In this document: positions 52,660 through 63,620 of the stretch, one piece after another
Numbering within the stretch: position 1 is the stretch's first letter
How the letters are laid out: each line of letters starts with the position of its first letter
Origin: Cinclus cinclus
Taxonomy: Eukaryota > Chordata > Aves > Passeriformes > Cinclidae
Direction: 5' to 3'
Assembly: GCF_963662255.1 (NCBI RefSeq)
Contig: NC_085060.1
Location: forward strand, 13,611,925-13,675,924
Length of the DNA: 64,000 bases
The notes under the pieces: model-generated
The model's input: only the letters and a program-made list of their open reading frames with translations
What the model was told of the DNA's origin: nothing
Database searches by the model: none
Translations under genes and position numbers: made by a program

Positions 52660-53030
52660 GACACGGGGACAGGGCAGGTGGTACGGAGACAGGGACAGGG
52701 ACAGGGCAGGTGGCACAGGGACAGGGCAGGTGGTACGGAGACAGGGACAGGGACAGGGGAAGGTAGGACAGGGAGAGGGGCACGGGGACAGGGACATGGC
52801 AGGTGGCACAGGGACAGGTGGGACAGGGACAGGGCAGGTGGTACAGGGACAGGTGGGACAGGGACAGGGCAGGTGGCACAGGGACAGGGCAGGTGGTACG
52901 GAGACAGGGACAGGGACAGGGGCAGGTAGGACAGGGACAGGGGCACGGGGACAGGGACAGGGCAGGTGGCACAGGGACAGGGCGGGCAGCTTGGGAACAG
53001 AGACAGGGACAGGGCAGGTGGCACGGCACG
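52660..53030. repeat. G-rich minisatellite (GGGACA / GGCAGGTGG units)
   Basis: Degenerate array of GGGACA and GGCAGGTGGNAC units. A longer block starting AGGTGGTACGGAGACAGGGA occurs at 52676, 52728 and 52891, so the last two copies are 163 nt apart, a higher-order duplication. One strand is dense in G-triplets and could form G-quadruplexes. Open frames across it are repeat translations. Confidence 0.88.
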
Positions 53031-53089
53031 CTCGGCACTGGGTGGATGCTCCCCCAGGCTGCTCATTATCCTCTGAATCCCTTGTCACG

Positions 53090-53175
53090 GCTGGCGGGGA
53101 GGGGGAACACGCGGGTCCCAATTACTTCTGCAGTAATTTAAAGGACCAATTAATAAGCCCATGCGGCACCGTCTC
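53090..53175. promoter_or_regulatory. Candidate conserved noncoding element
   Basis: Short AT-rich island (AATTACTTCTGCAGTAATTT, then CAATTAATAAG) immediately after the minisatellite. It may be the other half of the element at 52440-52640, split by the repeat. Confidence 0.3.
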
Positions 53176-53545
53176 TGGGTGGTCCGTGCAGGAGCTGCAG
53201 TCTGCCGTGGAGCTGGGGAGGGCACAGCTGGGCTGAGCGCCCTTGTCACGGTCTGTCCCCTTTGGAGAGATGGCCCTGGGCATATGGGGGCTCAGGCTGG
53301 TCCTGGCAGCTCCCCCCAGCACAGCACAGTTCCCTTTCATCCCATCCCAGTGTGGGTTCTGTGTTCCTGCCCTGCTTCCCCTTCCCAGCAAAGCTCTGGG
53401 TTTCACTTTGGTGTGGAGAAACTCCTCGTGTGCTCTCCTGAGGATTTTCCCTTTCCCCTGTGGTCTCCCGTGTGCACTCAATCCCACAGAGATCAACTCA
53501 GCTGCTCTGGTTCCCTGTTCCCTTGGCCACACGGGTCCATCCTGG

Positions 53546-53607
53546 AGGATGGATGGATGGATGGATGGATGGATGGATGGATGGATGGATGGATGGATGG
53601 ATGGATG
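53546..53607. repeat. (GGAT)n microsatellite
   Basis: About fifteen copies of GGAT, uninterrupted. Confidence 0.93.
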
Positions 53608-53689
53608 TTTGCAGGCACTACTTGGCTGAGCAGTGGGAGGGAACAATCTCCCTGTGATGAACCAGCTGTGACCCAACCTCTCACAGCCT

Positions 53690-54060
53690 CTTGTTATGGC
53701 ATTGATGAAGTCACTAAATGATCCCTTGTTCATATTCCCGTAAATCAATAGGTCCTGGCACTGTAATACACTGGCTGGTTCCAGTATTTTAGTTGGGATA
53801 GTCCTCAAGGGGAGCTGGGCTCATTAATTAAATCCATCTAATCAATCTGGCCTGGAAGGGCACCGGTTATTTATTCATCAGAGGCTGCACTGTGCAGCCC
53901 AGGCGATCTGAAAGGCAGTAAATAATCATGGAAATGAAAAGCTGAGGCAGCAGAGTTTGCTTGGGCCTGGGAGACTTAAGAGCTGGGTCAGATAATATGG
54001 GATCACATGTTTAATTTAACAAAATCCAATAAAAAGTGCACCTGGATTGAATGAAATCCC
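53690..54060. promoter_or_regulatory. Candidate conserved noncoding element
   Basis: AT-rich, non-repetitive stretch with several homeodomain-type cores (TCATTAATTAAATCCATCTA, TAATCAATCTGG) and a HOX/CDX-like TTTATT. No coding potential. Conservation not tested. Confidence 0.4.
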
Positions 54061-55609
54061 TGGGATGGGGGAACTGCCAGATCCGACACAGGATGAGCCC
54101 CCGGGGGTCAGGGTGTGCTCACGTCCTGCCCTCTCTGGACAGTCCATCTGTGTCTACACACCCAGGGGGACCTCGGGGTGAGGGTTCCCAAAGCAGTTTC
54201 CCATGGATTGTCCTGTTCTGCTGCCGAGGAACTCACAGCAGAGTTCCTGGAAGTTAATTACAAAGAGACCCTTCCAGGAACTAGGGAAGAGGAAAATTTC
54301 AGATGATGGATGAGAAAAAAACGGAGGGCGATATGTCACCTTTCAGCTCATGATTTGCAGAATTGTTCCCTGCTCTAGTGTGAAGTGCTGAGGGAGATGA
54401 GCTCCCTTCCTTCCCGCCCAAACCTGGTTTTGCCATTGTTGGAAAACAGAGTCATTTCAATAATGTTGTGAATACAAAGACCTGCAAATCAGTGCTGAAT
54501 AAAACATCACTGCTCCGAGTGGGGCATGTCTGAACCCTTGGTCCGTTGGGTTTGCTGACGTTTGCAGCTTAAAGAGCTGATACATCCCTTCTTCTGGCTT
54601 GGTTTTCATGCACAAGAAACTGGATTAACCTCCACGGCGTTGGGATTGCCCAAGAGCATTTCCAGAACAAAAGCACAGGGTACCTGAGGAGTGAGAGCAG
54701 GAACCCTCTGTCCAGCAGCCTCTGGGAGTTTTCACCAGGCCTGGAATGATGCTCCTGCTGCAGGCAGTGACTGATGGATTTGTGGACTAATGGTACAGAG
54801 AAATACTGGGGGTGGGAGTGGGAATGTGGGTCAGGGATCCACAGGGAAGACAGGAGGAAGATGAGGCAACACTGTGCCTGTGCAAAGAGGTGTTCTTGCA
54901 CCTCCGCAGGGGCTGAGGAGGAGATCTCTGGAGTGCCTGGATGGGGAAGATGAGGAGAACCTGGCAGAACACAAGCATGGGAAGAAGGCCTGGGGAAGAG
55001 TGTGGCAGAGACACAGCAGAGCAGAAACCAGCTCTGGCTGGACCATGGTTGGGGTTTGAGGCAGAGCCCACCATGCACAGGAATGTTCAGAGCTGGGGTT
55101 TGCTCCCAGCTGCTTTCCACACCCTTAGGTGACTCTCAGAGGGAGGTGGCTCCCCTGAGACACAGAGAGCAGGGTGTTGGAGGGGGCCTTGGCACTCCCG
55201 TGGGTGGTCTAAACCAGAGTCCACAGGGGAAATCGTGATTCAAGTATGGGTTGGTGCTGAGGCTGTAGGGGAGCAGGGAGAGGCACAGGATTATCCTGTG
55301 AATCATAATTAATGCATATGCAAAGCTGAAGAGAAGGGTTTGTCCCACTGCAGCTCCCTCTCATTGTGAGAACTCTGATTCGGATGTCACTCCACCATGG
55401 AGTCATTTTCCCAAAGCCCCAGACACCTGTAACCTGGAAAATTTCTGGAAAGGGATGCTCTGTCCACAGTTTGTGAGTGCACTGCCACCTGGGAACAAGA
55501 ACCCTTTGGGAACAGCTGCTGTGGAGGGGAGGAAGAGAGCAAGAAGAGCCCTCAGCCTCCTCCTTATGCTCCCTGGGATGTGTTGGGCTGGCAGAACCTG
55601 CAGCCCTCT
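54061..55609. other. 3' flanking DNA, no gene recognised
   Basis: Nothing supported apart from a slightly AT-richer stretch at 54300-54560. Confidence 0.45.
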
Positions 55610-55750
55610 GTGGTGGGTATAGTGTTGGTTAAATTGTTATTGTGTTGTGTATTTATTAGAATTATTTATTTATTTCTTAATATTTAAAAAAATATTTCTT
55701 TTTAATTTAATTTAATAATAATTTAAAGAAAAAAATTAATTTTTTTAACC
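55610..55750. repeat. AT-rich low-complexity tract
   Basis: A long run of A/T sequence (TTATTTATTTATTTCTTAAT and similar) without a clear repeat unit. Confidence 0.8.
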
Positions 55751-56119
55751 CTCCTGGTTCATTGGGCACAGCAGCATCACCCACAGCTCTGGCTGTTGGC
55801 AGAGGGGGGACAGGTCCCTGCAGGGCCAGGGTAGGGCTCTGGGATCCCTGAGGGGGCCTTTGCCAGTGGGGCAGAGGCCAGACCTGCCTGAGCCCCCCCA
55901 CCTCCTCACCAGCTCCTGCATCCCCCCACTGGTTTGGTTCCTGTGGTACCTGTGGTTTTCCCCTTCTGCTTTCCTGGGAGTTTGCAGTGGAGCTCTAATG
56001 ACAGGAACACAAACTAATAAGTGGTTTCAGTCACGAAGAAAGAAGCAGAGTTTGCATCCAGGTTTGGCCTAATCCAGTGTTTTTCTGAGCTGGCTTCTCC
56101 CCCTGCGTCCCAGACTCCT
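55751..56119. other. 3' flanking DNA, no gene recognised
   Basis: No feature supported. Confidence 0.45.
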
Positions 56120-56360
56120 GGTGATTCACCATGACCTCATTACTTCTGAGTTAACACGATGCACTTGGCTGCTGGTAGATGGTTTATTAATTCTGGACTC
56201 GTTCCCAAGAAGATGTGTCCTATTAGAGACAAAATGCTTTTATCATGTGTCCCAAGATTCTGGCCAACCCCTTTGGTCTTCAAGCTTGCCTGGGGTGAGG
56301 ATGAGAGCAGGAGGAGCAATGAATACGATCTTTCAGACAGTTTTTCCTCCGAGGATCAGA
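56120..56360. promoter_or_regulatory. Candidate conserved noncoding element
   Basis: Non-repetitive AT-richer island with GTTTATTAATTCTGG, GAGTTAACACG and GATCTTTCAGACAG-type cores. No coding support. Conservation not tested. Confidence 0.3.
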
Positions 56361-57536
56361 AAGCCCAGACACACCTGCCTGAAGGGTGCCCTGGGCAGGG
56401 GATGGATTGGTGTCCCTGTAACAGCAAAGCACAGGAGCTGTGTCCTGTTACTGGGATGAACAGAGCACCCTTCCCAATGCAGCATGTTCCTGAAATCCCT
56501 GAATGGAAAATCCATAATGCACTGGAAATAAGTGCATTTGTTGTCTCGCTGTCTCCATTGTTAGCTGGAGGAACAGCTAACAGAGTGTGTCTTCTCTGGG
56601 GGCTACTGTGGGAAGACAGATGGTGAGAGTGACTCCAGCTGTCAGTCCCTGGAGATGTGTGGAGGAATCAGTGTTTGACATCTGATTTAGCTCTGCTCCC
56701 TCCTCAAGTCACCACTGTCCCCGGCTTTGAAAGACACGTATGCTTCTGAGACAGTTAAATTAAACCTCACCCAAGCGAGGGGTATGTGCTCAGCTCCTCA
56801 GAAATGTCAGCTCATCAGCAGGAACCAATGGATCTGGGTTCACTCCCTGGAATCTGGGTGTCTGCCTCTTCCTTGCCAGGCAGAGTTACACAGCCCTGGG
56901 GAAGGATTGGCAGCCAAACCAAACAGGCAGAAATGGGCATGAACACTTTCTGGGAAAGGGGGAGCCTTTGGGGAGCAGCCCCTTTCCAGGGCTGGCTCCA
57001 GAGTGGGGACAAGGCAAAAGGAGTCCTGCTTAGGGGACAGCTGTGTTACCTGGGCAGGGGAAGCAGAAACACTGGAGAGGAGGAGGAGGAGGAGGAGGAG
57101 AAGGAGGAAGAGGCAGACATTCCAGAATCCCCATCTGTATGGAGAAGGAGCATGGTCCAGGGCTGTAACACATCCCAGATGAGGTGGGAAGGGCTCACAG
57201 AGCATGAGTCACTGCAGGGGAGGGGAGAGCAGCTCTCTGATAAGAGGTGAAGCAACTCCCTGTGTCTGGTTAATCTTCCTTCACTGACACTGCCAGTGGA
57301 GCCTTGCACAAGGCTTGGTGACCCCAGCATCCATCCCCTTCCTTGGCTGCTTGACAGCCCTTGCATCCCTCCTGGGCACATGGCAATGAGGTTCTGGTGC
57401 CCACAGAGAGTGTGAGCAGGGAGACATGAGAGCTGCCTGTAGGGTCAGTCCACATGAAGCTGCCTCTGGAGTCTCCAGGAAGTTCTATTTCCAGATAGGA
57501 CCCATCCCATCTCCCTTGGCACAAGAAGCTTAAATT
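56361..57536. other. 3' flanking DNA, no gene recognised
   Basis: Contains a (GAG)n run at 57075-57110. No gene supported. Confidence 0.45.
57075..57110. repeat. (GAG)n microsatellite
   Basis: Purine-rich triplet run of about eleven GAG/GAA units. The Glu-rich frame through it is not a gene. Confidence 0.88.
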
Positions 57537-57697
57537 AAGGGACACCTTCCACTAACCCAGGTTGCTCCAAGCCCTATCCAAACTGGCCTTGGACACTTCC
57601 AGGGATGGGCAGCCACAGCTTCCATGGGCAACCTGTGCCAGGGCCTCCCCACCCTCTGAATAGTCTCAGTCTTCTCTCTCAAGTAAATCTCCTCCAG
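57537..57697 (-). mobile_element. CR1 LINE fragment, reverse orientation
   Basis: Matches the reversed CR1 3' region: GGGACACCTTCCACTAACCC, 'CTTGGACACTTCCAGGGATG' and 'GGGCAACCTGTGCCAGGGCC'. Its terminal repeats are missing, so both ends are decayed. Confidence 0.82.
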
Positions 57698-57835
57698 GGT
57701 TTGAGCATTTCCCTCCTGTCCTTCCCATTGTTCTTCCTTCCTGGTGACTCTCGTCTGTCTCAGACTGCTGTGGGTCTGTCCATGTGTCTGTCTGTGTGTC
57801 TGGGTGCAGTTCCCCAGTAGATGTGTGTCCCTTTG

Positions 57836-58345
57836 TGAGTGTGGGTCTATCTGTGAGTCTGTTCATGGGTGTAGGTCTATCCGTGGGTGTAGGTCTATCC
57901 GTGGGTGTAGGTCTATCCGTGGGTGCGGGTCTATCCGTGGGTGCGGGTCTATCCGTGGGTGTAGGTCTATCCGTGGGTGTAGGTCTATCCGTGGGTGCTG
58001 GTCTATCCGTGGGTGTAGGTCTATCCGTGGGTGTAGGTCTATCCGTGGGTGCAGGTCTATCCGTGGGTGCGGGTCTATCCGTGGGTGTAGGTCTATCCGT
58101 GGGTGTAGGTCTATCCGTGGGTGCAGGTCTATCCGTGGGTGTAGGTCTATCCGTGGGTGCGGGTCTATCCGTGGGTGCTGGTCTATCCGTGGGTGTAGGT
58201 CTATCCGTGGGTGTAGGTCTATCCGTGGGTGCGGGTCTATCCGTGGGTGCTGGTCTATCCGTGGGTGCGGGTCTATCCGTGGGTGTAGGTCTATCCGTGG
58301 GTGCGGGTCTATCCGTGGGTGCGGGTCTATCCGTGGGTGCGGGTC
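57836..58345. repeat. 18-bp minisatellite (about 28 units)
   Basis: Tandem copies of GTGGGTGYRGGTCTATCC. Four unit variants differ at two positions (TAG, CGG, CTG or CAG before GTCTATCC). The first two units are diverged, as expected for the array edge, and the rest are nearly identical, so recent unequal exchange is likely. Because the unit is a multiple of three, long frames run through it on both strands; these are artefacts. Confidence 0.95.
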
Positions 58346-59629
58346 CGTGCCCGCAGCCGCCGCGCGGGGGCAGGCGGAGACCGCGGGAGGAGCGTGGGAC
58401 AGAGCTATCGCTTCTATGGGAACATCTCCTGGATGGAGGCGAAGCCTGGAGCAGGGGGAAGCCCGCGGGCTGCGCTGTCCTCAGTGGGGTCCGCAAGCTC
58501 TCTTGGGAGCGATGGGACAACGAGCTCTGAATCCGAACCGATCCAGTGCTAAAGGGAACGAATCCACCGGGAATGGGGTCCTGATTGCAGGAGGGAAGGG
58601 GTGAGCTCGGAGGGTGACAGGACAGGGGAGGCACAAGCAGAGGAAGGGCCCCACGAGGTGTGAGGGCACGAGTGAGTGCAGAGAGCGACCTGCACTGGGA
58701 GCAAGTCACCAAACTGCTGCCAGACTCTGTCTGAGCTGGAGGTTCTCTTTGTGTCCATCCTGGAGCCAGAGCCAGCCCAGGGGGGTGGATGTCCACACCT
58801 GCAGATCCCACAGGCAAACACTTCCAGAATCACTCCTGTGGGTGCTGCCTGGGGCCAGCACCTGCTCCTGCCAAGAACATCTTCTTCTGTGGCTGTATTC
58901 TCTCATTTTGGGTTTGTTCCCAGCCCCCCTCCCTCCCTGTGCTGTGTTCCACTGGAGACACCTGTGCGACAGTGGGATCCTCGTGCTGTGGTGTGGGGCT
59001 GGCACAGGCCCCACCTGCCACCAACATCCCTGCCTGCGCTGCCGTGGTTGCCGGGGCAATGGATATGATGTGATAAACAGAGGGAAATGGGGATGACGCC
59101 AGCAGGAAAAGGGCAGAATGGATTTTATTTCACGTTTATTGAAGCACAAATTGCCATAAGAACCAGCTTCCTTGGGAGCAAGCAAGGGAAGCTGAGACCC
59201 TCTGGGCTGCATGGTCTCTCTCTGGGCTCTGAAACAGCCTTTCAGCCAACATCTCTGCGCTGCTGCTTGAGCTGAGCTGTGGGTTTTCCATGGAGTTGTC
59301 CACTTACATTTGGATCTCATGGTTTGGGAAAGATCTGCCGTAAACGTGAGGCTGGGATGGCCACAGCAGGGTGCTCTGCAGGGAGCTGCTCCCTTCTGCA
59401 GGATGAACCACTGGAACAGCATAGGAGGTGGGGAAGGAGACCCAGAGGGGAGAGGAGAGCTCTGCTGCCTCTGACCATGCTGGGAGGGGGCTCCAGCAGA
59501 GGTTGTGACTGGTCTAACAGCAGATAAGGAATAAAAAAATCCCAGATTTTGTATCTACATTTGCACAAGCTCCAGTGATTGATGTATTTCCATCTCTTTC
59601 TCCCACCTTCCTGGGCTGCAAGATGTAGA
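58346..59629. other. 3' flanking DNA after the minisatellite
   Basis: A CpG-rich patch at 58346-58480 follows the array directly. The rest holds no recognised gene. Confidence 0.45.
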
Positions 59630-59995
59630 GTTGGAGAGACAAGGAAGACACTGAGGGGCTGGAGCATGTCCAGGGAAGGGAACAAGACTGGGGAAGGGTC
59701 TGGAGCACCAGGAGTGGCTGAGGGAACTGGGAGGGGCTCAGACAAAAGGAGGCTTGGGGGGACTTCCTTGCTCTGCACAACTCCCTGACAGGAAGGTGCA
59801 GCCAGGTCGGGATCAGGCTCTGCTCCCAGGGAACAGGGACAGGATGAGTGGAAATGGCCTCAAGCTGTGCCAGGGGAGGTTCAGTTGGATATTAGGGATA
59901 ATTTCTTCCCCAGGAGGATGGTGAGGCACTGAGAGAGGCTCTGCACTGCAGTGGTGGAGCCTCTGTCCCTGGAGGGATTTAACAGATGTCCTCTG
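59630..59995 (+). mobile_element. CR1 LINE 3' fragment, forward orientation
   Basis: Matches the CR1 3' region: AAAAGGAGGCTTGGGGGGAC, 'GGAAATGGCCTCAAGCTGTG', 'GGTTCAGTTGGATATTAGGG' and 'GTCCCTGGAGGGATTTAACA'. The terminal repeats are lost. This is the longest forward CR1 remnant in the window and non-coding. Confidence 0.87.
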
Positions 59996-61139
59996 GAAGA
60001 GTTACAGCAAAGGAGTTGAGGGGAGATCAAGTACCTCGGGGATGAATTTCCATCTGTAGGTAACAATACCCCCACGGGCTGGTGCTCTCCCTGCAGCCGT
60101 GTGTGTCCTCAGCACAGCCCCCAGCACGCAGATGGCTCCTGGCTGGAGCTGGGATGAGCCAGCAGTGGTAACGTTATCCCTGCTGCAGATGGAATTGCAT
60201 TTACTGATATTCAGACCCAGGAGGGCCCGTGTACAACTCTCTGGTCTGATCTGCAGGGAGGGGAGGGCTGCTTCAAGTGGGAAGGCCAGCGGGAAAATGA
60301 GCCAAGGAATTCTGATCCATACAAAGCCTTCCCAGGTACCCCACTCCATGCAGCTCCTGCTGTCCTGTTTCCAGCCCATTCCACTTCGGGTGAAACGGAG
60401 AAACCCTTGAGGAATTTTAAAGTGTCTACAGGAAATACCTGAAACTCTGTGCAGCAGGAAATGGAAGTGGAGGAGGTTGAGTGGCCACGAGGGCCGAGAC
60501 ACTGGCCCAGACCATCCTCAGTCTGCCATGGGTAAGGATGGGGAGGGGAAGGGATTATCCACAGCTGGTGAAACAAAGGAAAAATATTTCCTCTAAGAGA
60601 AAGGGAAAGATCCTCTTCACTCACTCACAGAATCCCTGGTTAGATAATCCCCTGAGGAGAGGGGAAATGTGCTGCTGGTGCTGATGGGGATCATTTATGG
60701 GTGAAATTATTGGTGATTTATGTTTCCACTCAGCTGGATGAGAGCAGAAAACCATGGAGAAATGGAGGCAGAGGCCAGGAGACTTGGCTATGCTTCTCCT
60801 CCTCATGCCCCACTTTGTAAGGCTCTATTCCCAACTCAGCTGCTCTCCTCCCCAGTCCCTGTTCCTGCCATTCCAATGGATGGATGAGCTTGGACGTGGC
60901 TCCAGCCTGCTGAGGACATGTCCCACAGTCACTACCAGAATCCTCTCTGCAGGGATGTCCAGCTCTTCTGGCCACAAGACACACTTGAGACCCTCTGGGG
61001 AGAGCAGACAGGGGTGCCTTGGGAGGAGGAGGAAGAGGAAGGGGAGGAGGAGGGCAGCAGGGTGAGGACACACATCTGCCTTGGAGCCTGTTGGGAACTG
61101 AGCACCCCCTCGCCCTCTGGTCTCCTCATCAGTGATGAA
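59996..61139. other. 3' flanking DNA, no gene recognised
   Basis: No feature supported. A purine-rich run lies at 61024-61055. Confidence 0.45.
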
Positions 61140-61385
61140 CACGTGCACCAAGGGCCACTGCAATGAAATATATATTTATAACAATCATCATTATTATTCT
61201 TTCATCAATTTTCTCTCCCATGGATGGAGCCTGGCAGAGACTTCAGAGCAGGCAGAACTGCTAAAGCAGAAAGTAATGGTGCCCCCAGGACGAATAAACG
61301 GAGCACTTCAAACCAGCAGATGCTGCGGAAAGCCCCAGCGCAGGAAATATCTGCGGAATGAATCGGGAGCTTTATGGAGCTAGGG
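61140..61385. promoter_or_regulatory. Candidate conserved noncoding element
   Basis: AT-rich start (ATATATATTTATAACAATCA), then unique sequence with ACGAATAAACGG and GGAATGAATCGGGAGC. Non-repetitive and without coding support. Conservation not tested. Confidence 0.35.
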
Positions 61386-63269
61386 CTGAAGGGCTGCAGG
61401 AGAGTTCACCAGCCCAGGAGGGGAAGGAAAACAGAGAGGATCAGGGGCGGGCACCTCCTAGTGTGGGGCTGGCACCTCAGGGTGTGGGTACCTGTGTGGG
61501 ATGGAATCCCTTGATTGTTTAGGGTCTGATGTCAGCCCTGATAGGAAAGACAAGAAGTTCCCTGCTCATGGGTGCCCCCAGTCACTGGAACCAGCAGTTC
61601 AGTGAAACCCCAGGAAAAGCTGAGGGGTCCCAGATGGGCACTGGATCAACCCTGAGGAAGGAGAGGGAGGGCTCTGAGAGGTACAGGAGCTGAGGGCAAT
61701 AAATGCAGCAGCATCCTTGGAACAAACGGAGACCCCTGCTCCTGCCCCTCCTCACTCTGCAGCTCCACTGATACCCACACTCCCAGCTCTGGTCTGGGCA
61801 GGCCCTCAGGAGATGGGACCCAAAGGAGAGATGGCATCACTGACTGTGCACAGCCACTGCCACCACTGCTGCCCAGTGCCAGGAAAAATTCAATAAATCA
61901 AGAAAACAAGGTTCCTGTCCTGAAAAGCCTTCAGACTTAGGCAATCCAGCAACAGCTGGGACAAAGGCATTCCTGCATGTGCTGCTGAGGTTTGGCACGT
62001 GTCTCCTAGTTCCAGGTTGGTTTTTTGCTTTTTTTTTTTTTTAATAGAACATCATAAAGTAATGTTCTATATTCTATATATTTTTATGGGCAACAGGAGA
62101 GCAGTAGAGGGCAGGGACGGCAGGAGGCTAGCCAGGAGGAGAGAGGCTGGGGGAAAGAGTCTCCAGAGGAGTACCAGGGTGGGCAAGTACCCTGGAAGCA
62201 GGGGCTGGGCTGGGGCAGAAGTAGGGGAGCAGCACCTGGAGGAGGGATGGGTCAGGTTCAGCAAAGCCAGAGCAGAGCAGGGGTGGCTGGAGAGGGGGGC
62301 ACGGCCTCAGTCAGCTTTTGTGTCAGCTTTGTGAGAGGAAATCCTGTGCTGTGGGCTGGGATGAGGCTGTCTCCTCCTGCAGCAAGAACCAGGACATCCG
62401 AGGGCTTTCTCATCCACGTGCTGGATGCTGAGCTGTTCACAGCCAGGAAAGCACAGAGGGGTAGAAATCTCTTGACAGATTTCCCTCAGCTCAGCCCTCA
62501 GGTCCCTCTGAGATGGCCACAGCTCAGAGTGCTGCTGCCCAGCTCTGGCAGTGTGGGCACCACAGCACAGAGGAGATGGTGCCGTGGTGCCATAGACAAG
62601 CCCTTGGCTCCAGCCTGAGGGCGCAGGAGGCTGACCTTTCCCAGCCAGCCACCCCTTGGTGACTGAGAGAACACGAACCAGTGACAGCAAGACCTTAAAA
62701 ACAGTTTTCAGGAAGTAAAATATTTCTGGGAGTCAAAGAGCTAAGGGTTTTGGTGAGGCAATTCAGTGTCACACCAGATCTTCCCCAGTTCTCTCCAGTG
62801 TCCCCAGGCCACTGAAGTAGTGAGCGTGTCCTGGGGCCATCTCTGTGCCCACAGCCCCACACCCACATGGGTGCTGTGGGATCCGTCTGCCGGGCTGGGC
62901 AGGGCACGGTGCGGAGCCAGCGCCCAGCTGGCACCCAGCCCTTGGCTGCAGAACGAGCCTCATTAGATGCTTATTTTTTAAGATGTTCACTAACTTTACA
63001 AGTCTTCCCTGGCCCAGAGTGGGATCTCGCTGTGGTCCCCTCTGGCGTCTGCGGGCGCTGCCGGAGCGCGGCGTGCCGGGGCCTGCGCCGCCGTGGGTGG
63101 CACGGCCGTGGCCCCGAGCCCACCCGCCCGTGCCAGGCGTGTTCCTGCAGCCCTTCCTGGGCCATCCCCAATGCAGCCCAGGTGATGCTTTCTCTCTGCT
63201 CCCTGCCCCTGGGGCGGCTCCAAGCCTTTGATTCCAGAGGCTTGTCAGGGCACTTCAGCAGCTCCGTGA
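61386..63269. other. 3' flanking DNA, no gene recognised
   Basis: Contains a T run near 62029-62042 and a CpG-rich patch at 63040-63130. No exon recognised. Confidence 0.45.
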
Positions 63270-63620
63270 AGATGCGTGTAAACACAGCGATTAAAAAACG
63301 TGGTTCCAGGGGCTGTGCTGAGGCTAAAAATGGCACTGGGGTAGCCCAGAGAGACAGACGAAGGTGCCACAACAGTGGAGCTATTTTTTTAAGCCCCCAG
63401 GAGCTCACACCAGTGGGAATGAGGGCACAGCCAAGGAATTGGAAAGGGGCAAAGAGGACTCACCCCCAGAAGACAGCAGGGAGGAGAATGTATTGCTGTA
63501 GGGTCCAGGGAAGATTCTCTGACTGTTCAGGGAGGAAGGAAGGAACAATTTTTAGATAAAGCAACTGGACTGCCCTGACAACCACATTGTTTATTAGCGG
63601 AAAGTTGGAGGATTTCTGAG
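63270..63620. promoter_or_regulatory. Candidate conserved noncoding element
   Basis: Non-repetitive, with a RUNX-type AACCACA (63580-63586) directly followed by a forkhead-type ATTGTTTATT (63586-63595). No coding support. Conservation not tested. Confidence 0.35.

Noticed and set aside
52551..53121. Long Pro/Val/Ser-rich frames on the minus strand and Gly/Thr-rich frames on the plus strand
   Set aside because: Translations of the G-rich minisatellite.
57666..58817. 383-codon minus-strand frame rich in Pro-Thr-Asp-Arg repeats, and matching plus-strand Val-Gly repeat frames
   Set aside because: The 18-bp minisatellite is a multiple of three, so frames stay open by construction. There is no unique coding sequence or family match.
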